Origin: Sphingopyxis macrogoltabida
GTDB lineage: Bacteria > Pseudomonadota > Alphaproteobacteria > Sphingomonadales > Sphingomonadaceae
Direction: 5' to 3'
Assembly (NCBI GenBank): GCA_003241685.1
Contig: QFPJ01000003.1
Span: 62,001 to 126,000, forward strand
DNA length: 64,000 nucleotides
Shown here: positions 1 to 8,873 of the stretch, piece by piece
Position numbering within the stretch: position 1 is the stretch's first letter
Layout: the number at the start of each line of letters is the position of its first letter
Position numbers and translations under genes: made by a program
Notes under the pieces: model-generated
What the model saw: only the letters and a program-made list of their open reading frames with translations
What the model was told of the DNA's origin: nothing
Database searches by the model: none

Positions 1-448
1 GAATGTTCGGCGTTTCATACCAGGCGACGGGCAGCAGCCGGGTCACCGGCATCCGCCCGCCCCACAAGAGCGCCAGCCGGATGCGCCAATGCGCGAAATT
101 GGGAAAGCTGACGAAGGCGCGCGGCGCGATGCGCAGCAGTTCGTCGATAACCCGGTCGGGCCGGTGCGACGTCTGCAGGGTCTGCGACAGGATCGCGATG
201 TCGAAACTGTCGTCGGGATAATCGGCGATGTCGCGTTCCGCGTCGCCCTGAACCACTGCAAGGCCGCGCTCCATCGCGGCGGCGACATTGGCCGGATCGA
301 TTTCCAGTCCGCGCACGTCGGTCTGTTTCGTTTCGCGCAGCGCCGCCATCAGCGTTCCGTCGCCGCAGCCGATGTCGAGCACCCGCGCGCCGACCGGCAC
401 CTGCGCCGCGATCAGCGCCAGGTCGGGACGAAGCGACGGAGCGTTCAT
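1..448 (-). CDS. metW: MetW methionine biosynthesis protein (3' end cut by window edge)
   Basis: SAM-methyltransferase-fold protein that is almost always paired with MetX, where it is thought to support homoserine O-acylation. About 149 codons are present and the C-terminus lies outside the window. It starts MNAPSLRPDL and shows the glycine-rich SAM-site motif VLDIGCGDGTL near residues 23-33, then SFDIAILSQTLQ. Its ATG at 448 overlaps the TGA of metX in an ATGA arrangement, so the two are translationally coupled. The identification rests on the motif and on the invariant metX neighbour. Confidence 0.9.
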   Translation of the reverse strand, partial: MNAPSLRPDLALIAAQVPVGARVLDIGCGDGTLMAALRETKQTDVRGLEIDPANVAAAMERGLAVVQGDAERDIADYPDDSFDIAILSQTLQTSHRPDRVIDELLRIAPRAFVSFPNFAHWRIRLALLWGGRMPVTRLLPVAWYETPNI

Positions 449-1563
449 CGGCCCGCCTCGATAAAGCCGGCGATCAGCCGCCACATTTCGGGCGAATCGA
501 GCAGAAAGGCGTCGTGGCCGAAGGGACTCGACAGTTCGACGAAGCTGGCCTGCGCCCCGGCGCCGTGCAGCGCCTGGACGATCCGGCGCGATTCGGACGT
601 CGGATACAGCCAGTCGGAATCGAAGCTGACCAGCCCGAATCGCACCGGCGAATGGCGAAAGGCATCGGCCAACCGCCCGCCATGGGGGTCGGCCAGATCG
701 AAATAATCCATCGCCCGGGTGATATAGAGGTAGGAATTGGCGTCGAACCGATCGACGAAGCTGATCCCCTGATGCCGCAGATAGGATTCGATCTGGAAAT
801 CGGCCTCGAAGCCGAAGGTCTTGGCCTCGCGGTCCTGCAACTGGCGGCCGAATTTTTCCGTCAGCCCGGCTTCGGACAAATAGGTGATATGGGCGGCCAT
901 GCGCGCGACCGACAGCCCCTTTACCGGAACCCGGCCGCTCGCATAATAATCGCCGCCCTGCCAGTCGGGGTCGGCCATGATCGCCTGCCGCCCGACTTCG
1001 TGGAAGGCGATATTCTGGGCCGAATGGCGCGCCGCCGATGCAATGATCATGGCGCGGTCGACGCGGTGCGGATATTGGGCGGCCCAGGCCAGCGCCTGCA
1101 TCCCGCCCATCGATCCGCCGATGACGGCGTGCAGCCGATCGATGCCGAGCGCGTCGAGCAGCATGGCCTGCGCGCGCACCATGTCGCCGATCGTCACCAC
1201 CGGAAAGCGCATCGCAAAGGCCTGGCCGGTCGCCGGATCGATGCTGGCCGGACCGATCGACCCCAGGCAGCTGCCGATGACATTGGCACAGATGACATGA
1301 TAGCGATCGGTATCGATCACCCCGCCGGGACGGACTACCTTGCTCCACCAGCCCGGTTTGCCGGTCACGGGATGCGTCGACGCCACATATTGGTCCATCG
1401 TCAGCGCGTGGCATATCAATATGGCATTGTCGCGCGCGGCGTTGAGCGGGCCATAGGATTCAAAGGCGATCGTCGGTTTCGCGAGTTCCGCCCCGCTGTC
1501 GAGGACAAGCGGCGAATCGAGTTCGATATGATTGTGCCGGTCGGATTGCAGACGGGTCGCCAT
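445..1563 (-). CDS. metX: Homoserine O-acyltransferase MetX
   Basis: Alpha/beta-hydrolase enzyme of 372 aa that acylates homoserine from acetyl-CoA or succinyl-CoA, the first committed step of methionine synthesis; cytoplasmic. The nucleophile elbow GGSMGGMQAL places the catalytic Ser at about 151. The rest of the triad is Asp in DSDWLYP (about 317) and His in FGHDAF (about 350). Length is normal for the family. Acetyl versus succinyl donor cannot be decided by eye, since both occur in MetX-type enzymes. It is divergent from hisC across a 77-base gap and overlaps metW downstream. A minus-strand TTGACA at 1595-1600 could be its -35, but no convincing -10 follows. Confidence 0.93.
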   Translation of the reverse strand: MATRLQSDRHNHIELDSPLVLDSGAELAKPTIAFESYGPLNAARDNAILICHALTMDQYVASTHPVTGKPGWWSKVVRPGGVIDTDRYHVICANVIGSCLGSIGPASIDPATGQAFAMRFPVVTIGDMVRAQAMLLDALGIDRLHAVIGGSMGGMQALAWAAQYPHRVDRAMIIASAARHSAQNIAFHEVGRQAIMADPDWQGGDYYASGRVPVKGLSVARMAAHITYLSEAGLTEKFGRQLQDREAKTFGFEADFQIESYLRHQGISFVDRFDANSYLYITRAMDYFDLADPHGGRLADAFRHSPVRFGLVSFDSDWLYPTSESRRIVQALHGAGAQASFVELSSPFGHDAFLLDSPEMWRLIAGFIEAGR

Positions 1564-1604
1564 GATGCGCGGGGCTAGGCGGGCGGGCGGGGCCTGTCAA
1601 CGTG

Positions 1605-1623
1605 CTGGACTTGGGCCGTCCAG
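1605..1623. repeat. Short inverted repeat in the metX-hisC divergent gap
   Basis: CTGGAC and GTCCAG form a perfect 6-bp inverted repeat with a 7-base loop, 17 bases before the hisC ATG. It may be a small hairpin in the hisC leader or an operator. No SAM-II-like riboswitch was recognised on the metX side of the gap. Confidence 0.3.
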
Positions 1624-1640
1624 CCGCTAAACGGCGCGCC

Positions 1641-2756
1641 ATGACCGACACGATCCAGACCCTGACGCCCAAGCCGTGGATCAGCGGCATCGCGCCCTAT
1701 GTTCCCGGCAAATCGGCGGGGGCGGATGGGCGCCCGCTGATCAAGCTCAGCGCCAATGAGAACCCGCTGGGCACCGGGGAAAAGGCGCGCGCGGCGTTCC
1801 GCGCGGCGCAGGCCGACGCCGACGCCCTGTCGCGCTATCCCGACCCCGGCGCCGCGGCGCTGCGCGAGGCGATCGCGGTGAAATATGGCCTCGATCCCGC
1901 GCGCGTGATCTGTGGCAACGGGTCGGACGAGCTGCTGCATCTGGCGGCGGGCACCTATGCCGGACCGGGCGACGAGATATTATATGTCCGCTATGGCTTC
2001 GCGGTGTACGAGATCGCCGCGCGGCGCGTCGGCGCGATCCCGGTCGAAGCCGACGACCGCGACTATGCGACCGATGTCGACGCGCTGCTCGCCGCCGTGA
2101 CGGACCGGACGCGCGTCGTCTATCTCGCCAATCCGAACAATCCCACCGGGACGCTGGCGAGCCGGGCGGATGTCGCGCGGCTCCATGCCGGCCTGCCGCA
2201 GAATATCCTGTTCGTCATCGATCAGGCCTATGCCGAATATCTGGAACCGCATGAGGATGATCACGGGCTGGACCTGGCGAAGACCGCGCCCAATGTCTTT
2301 GTCACGCGCACCTTTTCGAAGATTCACGGCCTTGCCGCCGAACGGATCGGCTGGGGCTATGCGTCGGCCGATGTGATTTCGGCGCTGCACCGTATCCGCC
2401 TGCCGTTCAACGTCACGCGCGCGGGCCAGGCGGCCGCCGCCGCCGCGCTCGCAGACGATGACTTCGTGACGTCGAGCCGCGCGCACAACGCCGAATGGCG
2501 CGCTTGGCTGGCGGGCGAACTGCAGGCGCTCGGCAACCATGGCGTCCGCGTCGTGCCGTCGGCGACCAATTTCCTGCTCGTCCTGTTCGAAGGAAAGGTC
2601 GATGCGGAGACCGTCTATAACCGGCTGATGGAGACGGGCTATATCGTTCGCTGGCTGCCGGGGCAGGGCATTCCCCAGGCGCTGCGCATGACGATCGGCA
2701 CCGCCGACGAAACACGCGGCCTGGCGGCGGCGATCCGCGCCGCGCTCACCGCCTGA
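1641..2756 (+). CDS. hisC: Histidinol-phosphate / aromatic aminotransferase HisC
   Basis: PLP-dependent class I/II aminotransferase of 371 aa. It would convert imidazole-acetol phosphate to histidinol phosphate and, in this setting, probably also transaminates prephenate or aromatic 2-oxo acids. The Schiff-base Lys is about 227 in RTFSKIHGL; NPNNPTG (164-170) and the N-terminal SANENP (38-42) are present. The ATG at 1641 (MTDTIQTL) is preferred over an upstream in-frame ATG at 1602 because the protein then begins at the family's usual place. Its TGA shares one base with the tyrA ATG, so the two form a tyrosine-branch operon. Confidence 0.92.
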   Translation: MTDTIQTLTPKPWISGIAPYVPGKSAGADGRPLIKLSANENPLGTGEKARAAFRAAQADADALSRYPDPGAAALREAIAVKYGLDPARVICGNGSDELLHLAAGTYAGPGDEILYVRYGFAVYEIAARRVGAIPVEADDRDYATDVDALLAAVTDRTRVVYLANPNNPTGTLASRADVARLHAGLPQNILFVIDQAYAEYLEPHEDDHGLDLAKTAPNVFVTRTFSKIHGLAAERIGWGYASADVISALHRIRLPFNVTRAGQAAAAAALADDDFVTSSRAHNAEWRAWLAGELQALGNHGVRVVPSATNFLLVLFEGKVDAETVYNRLMETGYIVRWLPGQGIPQALRMTIGTADETRGLAAAIRAALTA

Positions 2757-3658
2757 TGCCCGTCGACCGGATCGCCATCGTCGGGCTCGGCCTGATCGGA
2801 TCGTCGATCGCGCGCGCGGTGGCGGCGCGGCTGCCCGGCGTTGCCGTGACGGGCCATGACGCCAGCGCGGCGGTCCGCGACGAGGCGCGGGCGCTCGGCC
2901 TGTGCGGCGCTATCGCCGACGACGTCGCCGATGCGGTGGCCGGCGCCGATCTGGTCATACTCGCCGTGCCGGTGGGGCGCATGGGCGATGCCGCCGCGGC
3001 GATGGCGCCGGGCCTGAAGGCGGATGCGATCATTTCGGATGTCGGCTCGTCCAAGGCGGGCGTCGGCGCGGCGCTGCGCGCGGCGCTGCCGCATCATGCC
3101 GTCATTCCCGCGCATCCGGTGGCGGGGACCGAAAACAGCGGGCCCGGCGCAGGCTTCGCGACGCTGTTCGACGGACGCTGGTGCATCGTGACCCCGCCCG
3201 CGGACGCGCGGCCCGATGCGGTGGCGGCACTGACCGTCTTTTGGGAAGCGCTAGGCGCAAAGGTCGAGACGATGGGCGCCGAACATCATGATCTGGTGCT
3301 GGCGATGACCAGTCATTTGCCGCACCTGATCGCCTACACCATCGTTGGCACCGCCAGCGAGCTGGAGGAGGTGACCGAGGGCGAGGTCATCAAATATTCG
3401 GCGGGCGGCTTTCGCGACTTCACGCGCATCGCGGCGAGCGATCCCGTGATGTGGCGTGACGTTTTTCTGGCGAACAAGGATGCGGTGCTGACGACGCTGC
3501 AACGCTTCAACGAGGATCTGACCTCGCTGCAACAGGCGATCCGCCGCGGCGACGGCGACAAGCTGGAAGACTGGTTCACGCGCACGCGGGCGATCCGCCG
3601 GTCGATCATCGAACAGGGGCAGGATGATGCCGCGCCCGATTTCGGGCGCAAGCACTGA
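2756..3658 (+). CDS. tyrA: Prephenate/arogenate dehydrogenase (TyrA/TyrC type)
   Basis: NAD(P)-dependent oxidative decarboxylase of prephenate or arogenate on the way to tyrosine; cytoplasmic, 300 aa. The N-terminal Rossmann motif VGLGLIGSSIARAV is at about residues 8-21. The active-site His stretch IPAHPVAGTE is followed by the family's C-terminal helical dimer domain with FRDFTRIAASDP. There is no fused chorismate mutase or ACT domain. It is coupled to hisC by a TGATG overlap. Prephenate versus arogenate preference cannot be called from sequence. Confidence 0.92.
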   Translation: MPVDRIAIVGLGLIGSSIARAVAARLPGVAVTGHDASAAVRDEARALGLCGAIADDVADAVAGADLVILAVPVGRMGDAAAAMAPGLKADAIISDVGSSKAGVGAALRAALPHHAVIPAHPVAGTENSGPGAGFATLFDGRWCIVTPPADARPDAVAALTVFWEALGAKVETMGAEHHDLVLAMTSHLPHLIAYTIVGTASELEEVTEGEVIKYSAGGFRDFTRIAASDPVMWRDVFLANKDAVLTTLQRFNEDLTSLQQAIRRGDGDKLEDWFTRTRAIRRSIIEQGQDDAAPDFGRKH

Positions 3659-3688
3659 TCGTCCCTGACAGGCACGCTGCCCCGGCCG

Positions 3689-4420
3689 TTATTGGTCCGA
3701 CAGCAACGCCTCGGGCGGATTCAGCGCGTTGATCGCGCGCCATACGCGTTCTTCGGCCTCTTCGCGCGCCAGCCCCGCGGGAATCGTCTCGCCGATTCGG
3801 TAGGTGATGGTGCCGGGCCATTTGACCCAGCGGTGCGGCGGATAGGCGATGCCGCTGTCGACCGCGACCGGGATCACCGGCACGCCGAGCAGGCGATAGA
3901 CGCCCGCGAAGCCCGCGCGCAGCGTCGGCGCCTGTCCGTGCGGCACGCGCGTACCCTCCGCGAACAGGACGAGCGGGCGGCCGGCCGCCAGCGCGGCCTT
4001 CGCGGCGTTCAGCATCGCGCGCATCGCCTTGCCCCCGCCGTCGCGGTCGACGGGGATCAGGCCATAGAAACGCGCCGCCTGCCCCCAGACGGGGATGGAG
4101 AACAGCTCCTCCTTTGCGAATACGGCGGGCCATTGGAACAGCATCGGCTGTTCGATCGTCTCGAACGCCGATTCATGCTTGAAGACATAAAGCACCGGCG
4201 TGTCGGGCATGGCGCCGTCGACGACGACGCGGTGGCCGAGCACGAAGCGGCAGATCAGCCGGTGCCACCGCGCCCAGAGGCGAACGAACCAGCGGGTGGC
4301 GTGATGCGATATCGGCAGCGATATGATCGCACCGATCGAGCATATGCTGCTCATCAGCACGAACAGCAGCCAGAACAGGATCGAGCGGATCAGGGCGATC
4401 ATATACCGCATCGCTGTCAC
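3689..4420 (-). CDS. plsC: 1-acyl-sn-glycerol-3-phosphate acyltransferase (PlsC family)
   Basis: Membrane-bound acyltransferase of 243 aa that makes phosphatidate from lysophosphatidate. One hydrophobic N-terminal segment (about residues 6-35) is followed by the catalytic motif KHESAFET, a His-x4-Glu variant of the usual HX4D, and the phosphate-binding motif FAEGTR. Start is GTG at 4420 in a GTGA overlap with the stop of the YdcF-like gene; an ATG four codons in is an alternative. It is the last gene of the ftsE-ftsX-ydcF-plsC run. The product assignment is to family; the acyl donor is unknown. Confidence 0.85.
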   Translation of the reverse strand: MTAMRYMIALIRSILFWLLFVLMSSICSIGAIISLPISHHATRWFVRLWARWHRLICRFVLGHRVVVDGAMPDTPVLYVFKHESAFETIEQPMLFQWPAVFAKEELFSIPVWGQAARFYGLIPVDRDGGGKAMRAMLNAAKAALAAGRPLVLFAEGTRVPHGQAPTLRAGFAGVYRLLGVPVIPVAVDSGIAYPPHRWVKWPGTITYRIGETIPAGLAREEAEERVWRAINALNPPEALLSDQ

Positions 4421-4947
4421 AGGCCCAGAACGCCGCCGGCCAGCCCCGCCAGATATTTGTGATATTCGCGAAACAGCGTGGCGAAACTGGGCTGGCTGCG
4501 CACCGCGTCGGGCAGGATCGTCACCTTGTCGTCCATCGCCCGCGACAGTTCATATTCGGCGCGGCGCATGTGCCAGTCGGTGGTGACCAGCCGGATGCTC
4601 TTGTAGTTGCGCCGCGCAACCCAGGTCGCGACCTCGGTCGCGTTCGACCGCGTATCTTCGGCCTCGAACCCCAGCGCGATGCAACAGTCGAACAATTGTT
4701 CGGGGCGCTTATATTCGGCGGCGAGTTCGCGCGGCTTCACGGCCCGCGCGACGCCGCTGATCAGCACGCGTTCGGCTTGCTTGTCTTCCAGAAGTTCGAG
4801 CGCGCGGTCGATGCGGCCGGGACCGCCGGTCAGCACGACGATCGCGTCGGTGTGCTGCGGCGGCGCCGGCATCGGCGGCAACAGGGCGAACCAGGCGAAA
4901 CCCAGCACCCATGCAAGGAACAGGAGAGAAAGCAGGCGTTTGATCAT
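4417..4947 (-). CDS. YdcF/SanA-like DUF218 protein
   Basis: 176-aa protein with one N-terminal membrane helix (about residues 4-22) followed by a DUF218 domain. It shows DAIVVLTGGPGRI near 34-46, then RSNATEVATW and LVTTDWHMRRAEYE. The family (YdcF, SanA, ElyC) is linked to envelope integrity and peptidoglycan or lipid-carrier metabolism; the exact reaction is unknown. It starts at 4947, in an ATGA overlap with the ftsX stop. The neighbours ftsX and plsC fit an envelope role. Confidence 0.8.
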   Translation of the reverse strand: MIKRLLSLLFLAWVLGFAWFALLPPMPAPPQHTDAIVVLTGGPGRIDRALELLEDKQAERVLISGVARAVKPRELAAEYKRPEQLFDCCIALGFEAEDTRSNATEVATWVARRNYKSIRLVTTDWHMRRAEYELSRAMDDKVTILPDAVRSQPSFATLFREYHKYLAGLAGGVLGL

Positions 4948-5849
4948 AGAATCTTCTTGAGCGCCGCAAGCAGCGTCTGGCGCGCCGTCAGGGCTGCCAG
5001 CGCGATAGCCAATAGCGGCAGCGCCAGCAAGAGCAGCCAGCCGCCGGGTCCCAGCGATGCCGTTGCCGCCAGCCCGGCGGTCACGCCCGACCATTGCCAG
5101 CCGATCAGCAGCAGGATCGCCGCGGCGACCACGCTTCCCAACGCGATGCCATAGGCGGTGTCGATGGCGATGCGGCGCTGGAACAGCCGCGTGATCTGGC
5201 GGTCGGTCGCGCCGATCAGGTGCAGCATCTCGATCGTCGCATAATGTGTGCCGAGCGCGGCGCGGGCGGTCATGATCACGACCGCCCCGCTCGCCGCGAT
5301 CATCAGCAGGACGAGCGTTCCCGCCACCCAGGCGAGCGAGCGGATCAGCCGCGCGACGGGCGCCAGCCATTCGGCGTGCGGAATGATCCGCGCGCCCGGT
5401 GCCTCGGCAGCGACCAGCGCGCGCAGCTGGCGCATATGACCGGCGCGGTCGGCGCCGACGAAATCGATGTCAACCAGGGCGGGCAGCGGCAGCGATTGCA
5501 GCACCGGGTCGTCGCCGTCGGCGCTGCCGAACCATTGACCAAGCGTCGCCTGCAGTTCCGCCTGTTCGACCGCGCGCGCCGACAGGACAAAGGGCTGCGC
5601 GGCGGCGCGGCGGCGCAGCGCGGCGGCTTGTTCGGCGCGGGTCACGGGGTTGGCGGTGACGATCTGCACCGTGACGCGCCCGGCAATGGCGGTGCCGATC
5701 GCATCTGCCGATCGGGTCAGGCCGACCCCCGCCGCGGCGGCAAGCAGCGTCAGCATCATCAGGATCGCGATCACCCACGGGGTCGGCCCCGACAGGCGGC
5801 GGTCGGGCAGCAGGCGCCGGTGCTGGACAGGAACGCGCGGGATGATCAT
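4944..5849 (-). CDS. ftsX: Cell-division ABC transporter permease FtsX
   Basis: 301-aa inner-membrane protein with the FtsX plan: a cytoplasmic N-terminus, a first membrane helix at about 25-45, a periplasmic domain of roughly 120 residues, then three membrane helices between about 170 and 290. FtsEX passes signals from the divisome to periplasmic peptidoglycan hydrolases. The periplasmic part is divergent, as usual. ftsE lies 16 bases upstream on the same strand and the YdcF gene overlaps its stop. The subfamily is called from ftsE adjacency and topology. Confidence 0.88.
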   Translation of the reverse strand: MIIPRVPVQHRRLLPDRRLSGPTPWVIAILMMLTLLAAAAGVGLTRSADAIGTAIAGRVTVQIVTANPVTRAEQAAALRRRAAAQPFVLSARAVEQAELQATLGQWFGSADGDDPVLQSLPLPALVDIDFVGADRAGHMRQLRALVAAEAPGARIIPHAEWLAPVARLIRSLAWVAGTLVLLMIAASGAVVIMTARAALGTHYATIEMLHLIGATDRQITRLFQRRIAIDTAYGIALGSVVAAAILLLIGWQWSGVTAGLAATASLGPGGWLLLLALPLLAIALAALTARQTLLAALKKIL

Positions 5850-5865
5850 CGGCGGGCCATTGGCG

Positions 5866-6594
5866 TCACGAGCGGTTCGGCGGATAGCGCAGCGCGCCGG
5901 TGGGATCGGACAGGCGTCCCCGTTCCAGCCGCATCATCTGGGCATTTTCGATGCGGCTGATCAGGTGGATGTCGTGCGTCGCGACGACGACCGTGGTGCC
6001 AAGGCGATTGAGCGCCTCGAACAGGCCGAGAAGGCGCATCGCCATGTCGGGATCGACGTTGCCGGTCGGTTCGTCGGCGACCAGCAGCTGCGGGCGGGCG
6101 ATGACGGCGCGCGCGATCGCCACCCGCTGCTGTTCGCCGCCCGACAGCGTCGGCGGAAAGGCGTGGGCGCGTTCGCTGAGGCCGATCCAGCTCAGCATTT
6201 CGCCGACCGGGCCGGCCAGATCCTCTTCGCCGACCCCCGCGATCCGCAGCGGCAGCGCGATATTGTCGCGCGCCGACAGGTGCGGGATCAGCCGGAAATC
6301 CTGGAAAACCACGCCGATCCTGCGGCGAAATCCGGGCAGTCGGGCGCGCGGCATGGTGACCAGATCCTCCCCGAAAAGGCGGATCAGACCGCGGCTCGGC
6401 CGCTGCGCGAGATAGAGCATCTTGAGCAGCGACGTCTTGCCCGCGCCCGATGCGCCGGTCAGGAAATAGAAGCTGCCCGGTTGAAGGTTGAAACTGACGT
6501 CGGACAGGATTTCGGCATCGGGGCCATAGCGCAGGCCGACGCCGTCGAATTCCACCATCGCGCCGCCGCCGCGCCCGGACGCCGCGCCCGTCAT
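5866..6594 (-). CDS. ftsE: Cell-division ATP-binding protein FtsE
   Basis: ABC ATPase that partners FtsX at the division site. Walker A is GASGAGKTS, the signature is LSGGEQQRVAIARA and Walker B is LLVADEPTGNVD, followed by an H-loop in VVATHD. Start is uncertain. ATG at 6594 (MTGAASGRG, 242 aa) has a weak GGTGG upstream; ATG at 6558 (MVEFDGVGLRYG, 230 aa) gives the family's usual length. It is divergent from the zinc-ribbon gene at 6755. Confidence 0.93.
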   Translation of the reverse strand: MTGAASGRGGGAMVEFDGVGLRYGPDAEILSDVSFNLQPGSFYFLTGASGAGKTSLLKMLYLAQRPSRGLIRLFGEDLVTMPRARLPGFRRRIGVVFQDFRLIPHLSARDNIALPLRIAGVGEEDLAGPVGEMLSWIGLSERAHAFPPTLSGGEQQRVAIARAVIARPQLLVADEPTGNVDPDMAMRLLGLFEALNRLGTTVVVATHDIHLISRIENAQMMRLERGRLSDPTGALRYPPNRS

Positions 6595-6754
6595 GACGCC
6601 ACCGAAGCGCGTTTTCGCGCCGCTGCCGAACAGCGGAAAATGGGGAGCCTGTCGCTCATGGCGATGGCTGTTGCACGGCTGCCGGGCGACGACAAGCGCG
6701 AAGCGCGACGCGGCGCTTGCAACGCTGCGAATCAGCGTGTCTAGAGGGGAAGCC

Positions 6755-7543
6755 ATGATCCTTGCCTGTCCGTCCTGCCGCACCCGCTATGTCGTTCCCG
6801 ATACGGCGATCGGACCGACCGGCCGAACCGTGCGCTGCGCCAATTGCCGCCACAGCTGGTTCCAGGAACCGGCGACAAGCGCCCCGGCGGCGGATGCCGT
6901 GACCGAAGCGGCCCCGGCCCCCGCTCCGCCCAGCCAGCCCGCGCCGCGTGACGCCGCGGCGGTATCGCCATCGCCATCGCCGCCGGCGTCTGCGGCCGCC
7001 CCGCCGATCCCGCAACCGGCACCGCCGCCACCGCACGCCTTTGCGGTGCCAGAACCGGTGCCCCGCGACGCGCCCGCCGTCGCTGATGCGCCGCTGCCGT
7101 TCCGCCGGCCGCGCCGCAACCCGGCAAAGCGCTGGACGTGGATCGCCGCCGGCGCGGCGATGCTGATGGTCGCGGCGACCGGCGCGCTCTACTGGTTCGG
7201 TCTGCCCAGCTGGGCGCAGGGGTTGGGCCTGGCGGGAATGGCGAACGAGCCGGATCTGGTGATCGAACTGCCCCCCAATCAGGATCATCGCGAACTCGCC
7301 GACGGCACCATCTATTTCGCGGCGTCGGGCGTCATCATCAACCCGACCGACCGCGAACAGCGCGTGCCGCCGATTCTGGCCGAATTGCGCGATGCGCAGG
7401 GGACGATCGTCTACAGCTGGACGATCAAGCCGCCGGTCCGGACGCTGCCGCCCAATGAAAAAGTCAATTTCAGCGAGGCGAAGCTCGACATCCCGCGCCG
7501 CGCGACCCAGTTGACGGTCAGCTGGGCGATGCCGAAGGGTTGA
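6755..7543 (+). CDS. MJ0042-type zinc-ribbon membrane protein
   Basis: 262-aa protein. It has an N-terminal zinc ribbon with CPSC (Cys5, Cys8) and CANC (Cys28, Cys31), then a Pro/Ala-rich linker (about 45-125), one membrane helix (about 134-155) and a C-terminal domain of DUF3426-like character (PTDREQRVPP, TLPPNEKVNF). The start at 6755 has a good upstream AGAGGGGAAG. The family is common next to ftsEX in alphaproteobacteria; its function is not established. Metal binding is predicted from the four cysteines. Confidence 0.8.
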   Translation: MILACPSCRTRYVVPDTAIGPTGRTVRCANCRHSWFQEPATSAPAADAVTEAAPAPAPPSQPAPRDAAAVSPSPSPPASAAAPPIPQPAPPPPHAFAVPEPVPRDAPAVADAPLPFRRPRRNPAKRWTWIAAGAAMLMVAATGALYWFGLPSWAQGLGLAGMANEPDLVIELPPNQDHRELADGTIYFAASGVIINPTDREQRVPPILAELRDAQGTIVYSWTIKPPVRTLPPNEKVNFSEAKLDIPRRATQLTVSWAMPKG

Positions 7544-7595
7544 GCCCGCTTCCCACGACGTGACGTCACGCCGTCACATCATCAAAGGGACAGCA

Positions 7596-8660
7596 TCATA
7601 GGGACAGCGCGGCGGCCAGCGACAGGGCAAAGCTGGTCAGCGTCGCGACGATGATCGGCGCGAAGCTCCGCCAGCCCTGGTCCAGCAACAGATGCAGCCG
7701 CGCCTTCATCGCCGTCGCGACGATTGCCAGCAGCAGCAGCGCCTGCGCGGCGATGCCTGCACCCGATTGAACCGGCGCGGGCAGGACGATCAGCGAATTG
7801 ATCGCGACCAGCGCCAGAAAGCCCAGGATGAACCAGGGCAGACGCAGCGGAATGCGGCGGCGATCCTCGGTCGCCGCGCCCTGCCGCGCCAGCCACAGCG
7901 CGGCGAGCATCAGCATCGGCGCGAGCAGCGCAACGCGCGTCAGCTTGACAATGGTCGCGACTTCGCCTGCGGGCTGCGAAAAGGAAAAGCCGCCGCCGAT
8001 CGCCTGCGCGACGTCATGAACCGACGCGCCGATCAGGAAGCCGGCCTGGGCGTCCGACAGGTCCAGCTCGGCGGCCAGGACGGGGTACAGGGTCATGGCC
8101 AGCGCACTCGCGACGGTGATCCCGACCAGCGTCAGCGTGAAGCGCGCCTGATCGACCCGCCGCTCGCCGATCAGCGACCACAGCGCCAGCGCGGCCGACG
8201 CGCCGCAGATCGCGGTGGCGCCGCCAGCGAGCAGCGCGGCATGGCGGTCCTGCCCGAACAGGCGCGCGCTGGCGACGGTCACGACGATCACCGCGACCAT
8301 GATGCCGACGAGCAGGGCAAAGGGCAGCGGGCCGAGGTCGGCAAGCTGCGCCGCGGTGATGCGCGCGCCGACCAGCACGATGCCGATGCGCAGGGCCGTC
8401 TGCGACATCAGGTCCAGCCCCGCATGGGTGCGCGCGTCCTGCGACAGAAAGGACAGGGCCAGCCCGATCAGCAGCCCCATCAGCACCAGTGGCGCGCCAT
8501 AATGGTCGGCGATCCATGCCGCGGCGAGCGCGGCGATCCCGGTGACGAGCACCCCCGGCGCAAAATCGCGCAGCCGCCGCCGCGCCGGGCGCACCGCCTC
8601 GAGCTGCATTTCGCCGTATAGATCGGCCGCCATCGGCCATTCGCGCGGCGGCGCCGTCAT
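7596..8660 (-). CDS. YeiH-family putative sulfate/anion exporter
   Basis: 354-aa polytopic membrane protein of the conserved YeiH family (often annotated as putative sulfate exporter), with about ten hydrophobic segments. Typical sequence includes RIGIVLVGARIT, GGATAICGASAALAL and GASVHDVAQAIGGGFSFS. The substrate is not demonstrated for the family. An alternative start is the internal MAADLYGEM, nine codons in. It is convergent with the zinc-ribbon gene and single in its orientation, with no clear operon partner. Confidence 0.82.
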   Translation of the reverse strand: MTAPPREWPMAADLYGEMQLEAVRPARRRLRDFAPGVLVTGIAALAAAWIADHYGAPLVLMGLLIGLALSFLSQDARTHAGLDLMSQTALRIGIVLVGARITAAQLADLGPLPFALLVGIMVAVIVVTVASARLFGQDRHAALLAGGATAICGASAALALWSLIGERRVDQARFTLTLVGITVASALAMTLYPVLAAELDLSDAQAGFLIGASVHDVAQAIGGGFSFSQPAGEVATIVKLTRVALLAPMLMLAALWLARQGAATEDRRRIPLRLPWFILGFLALVAINSLIVLPAPVQSGAGIAAQALLLLAIVATAMKARLHLLLDQGWRSFAPIIVATLTSFALSLAAALSL

Positions 8661-8770
8661 CCGTCATGCTCCCCGTCACCCGCACCGCGGTGCGGCTTCG
8701 CACATCTGCGCCCGGCGGTCGATAGACCATTGCTGGCGCCGTCCGCACTTGCTAGAGGCCCGTTCACCCA

Positions 8771-8847
8771 GCACCCATAGCTCAGCTGGATAGAGCGCTG
8801 CCCTCCGAAGGCAGAGGTCAGAGGTTCGAATCCTCTTGGGTGCGCCA
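8771..8847 (+). tRNA. tRNA-Arg (anticodon CCG)
   Basis: Complete cloverleaf. The acceptor arms GCACCCA and TGGGTGC pair. The anticodon stem CTGCC/GGCAG carries the loop CTCCGAA, with anticodon CCG at 8805-8807. The T-arm includes GGTTCGAATCC. The discriminator G at 8844 is followed by an encoded CCA (8845-8847). The 3' end lies 27 bases from the stop of the D-aminoacylase-like gene, so it marks the left edge of the peptide-utilisation locus. Confidence 0.97.
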
Positions 8848-8873
8848 TCTTCTTCCCGTTGCCATGCATCCTG

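Noticed and set aside
1564..1640. SAM-II or other riboswitch before metX
   Set aside because: The gap is only 77 bases and the expected SAM-II pseudoknot sequence could not be recognised.
4417..5370. 317-codon version of the YdcF-like gene reaching into ftsX
   Set aside because: The upstream part is antisense-like Arg-rich sequence overlapping ftsX; the real start at 4947 has the membrane helix and an ATGA overlap.
7560..7569. Palindrome GTGACGTCAC between two convergent genes
   Set aside because: Perfect but in a convergent gap with no promoter; may be part of a weak terminator, and a chance occurrence is likely.
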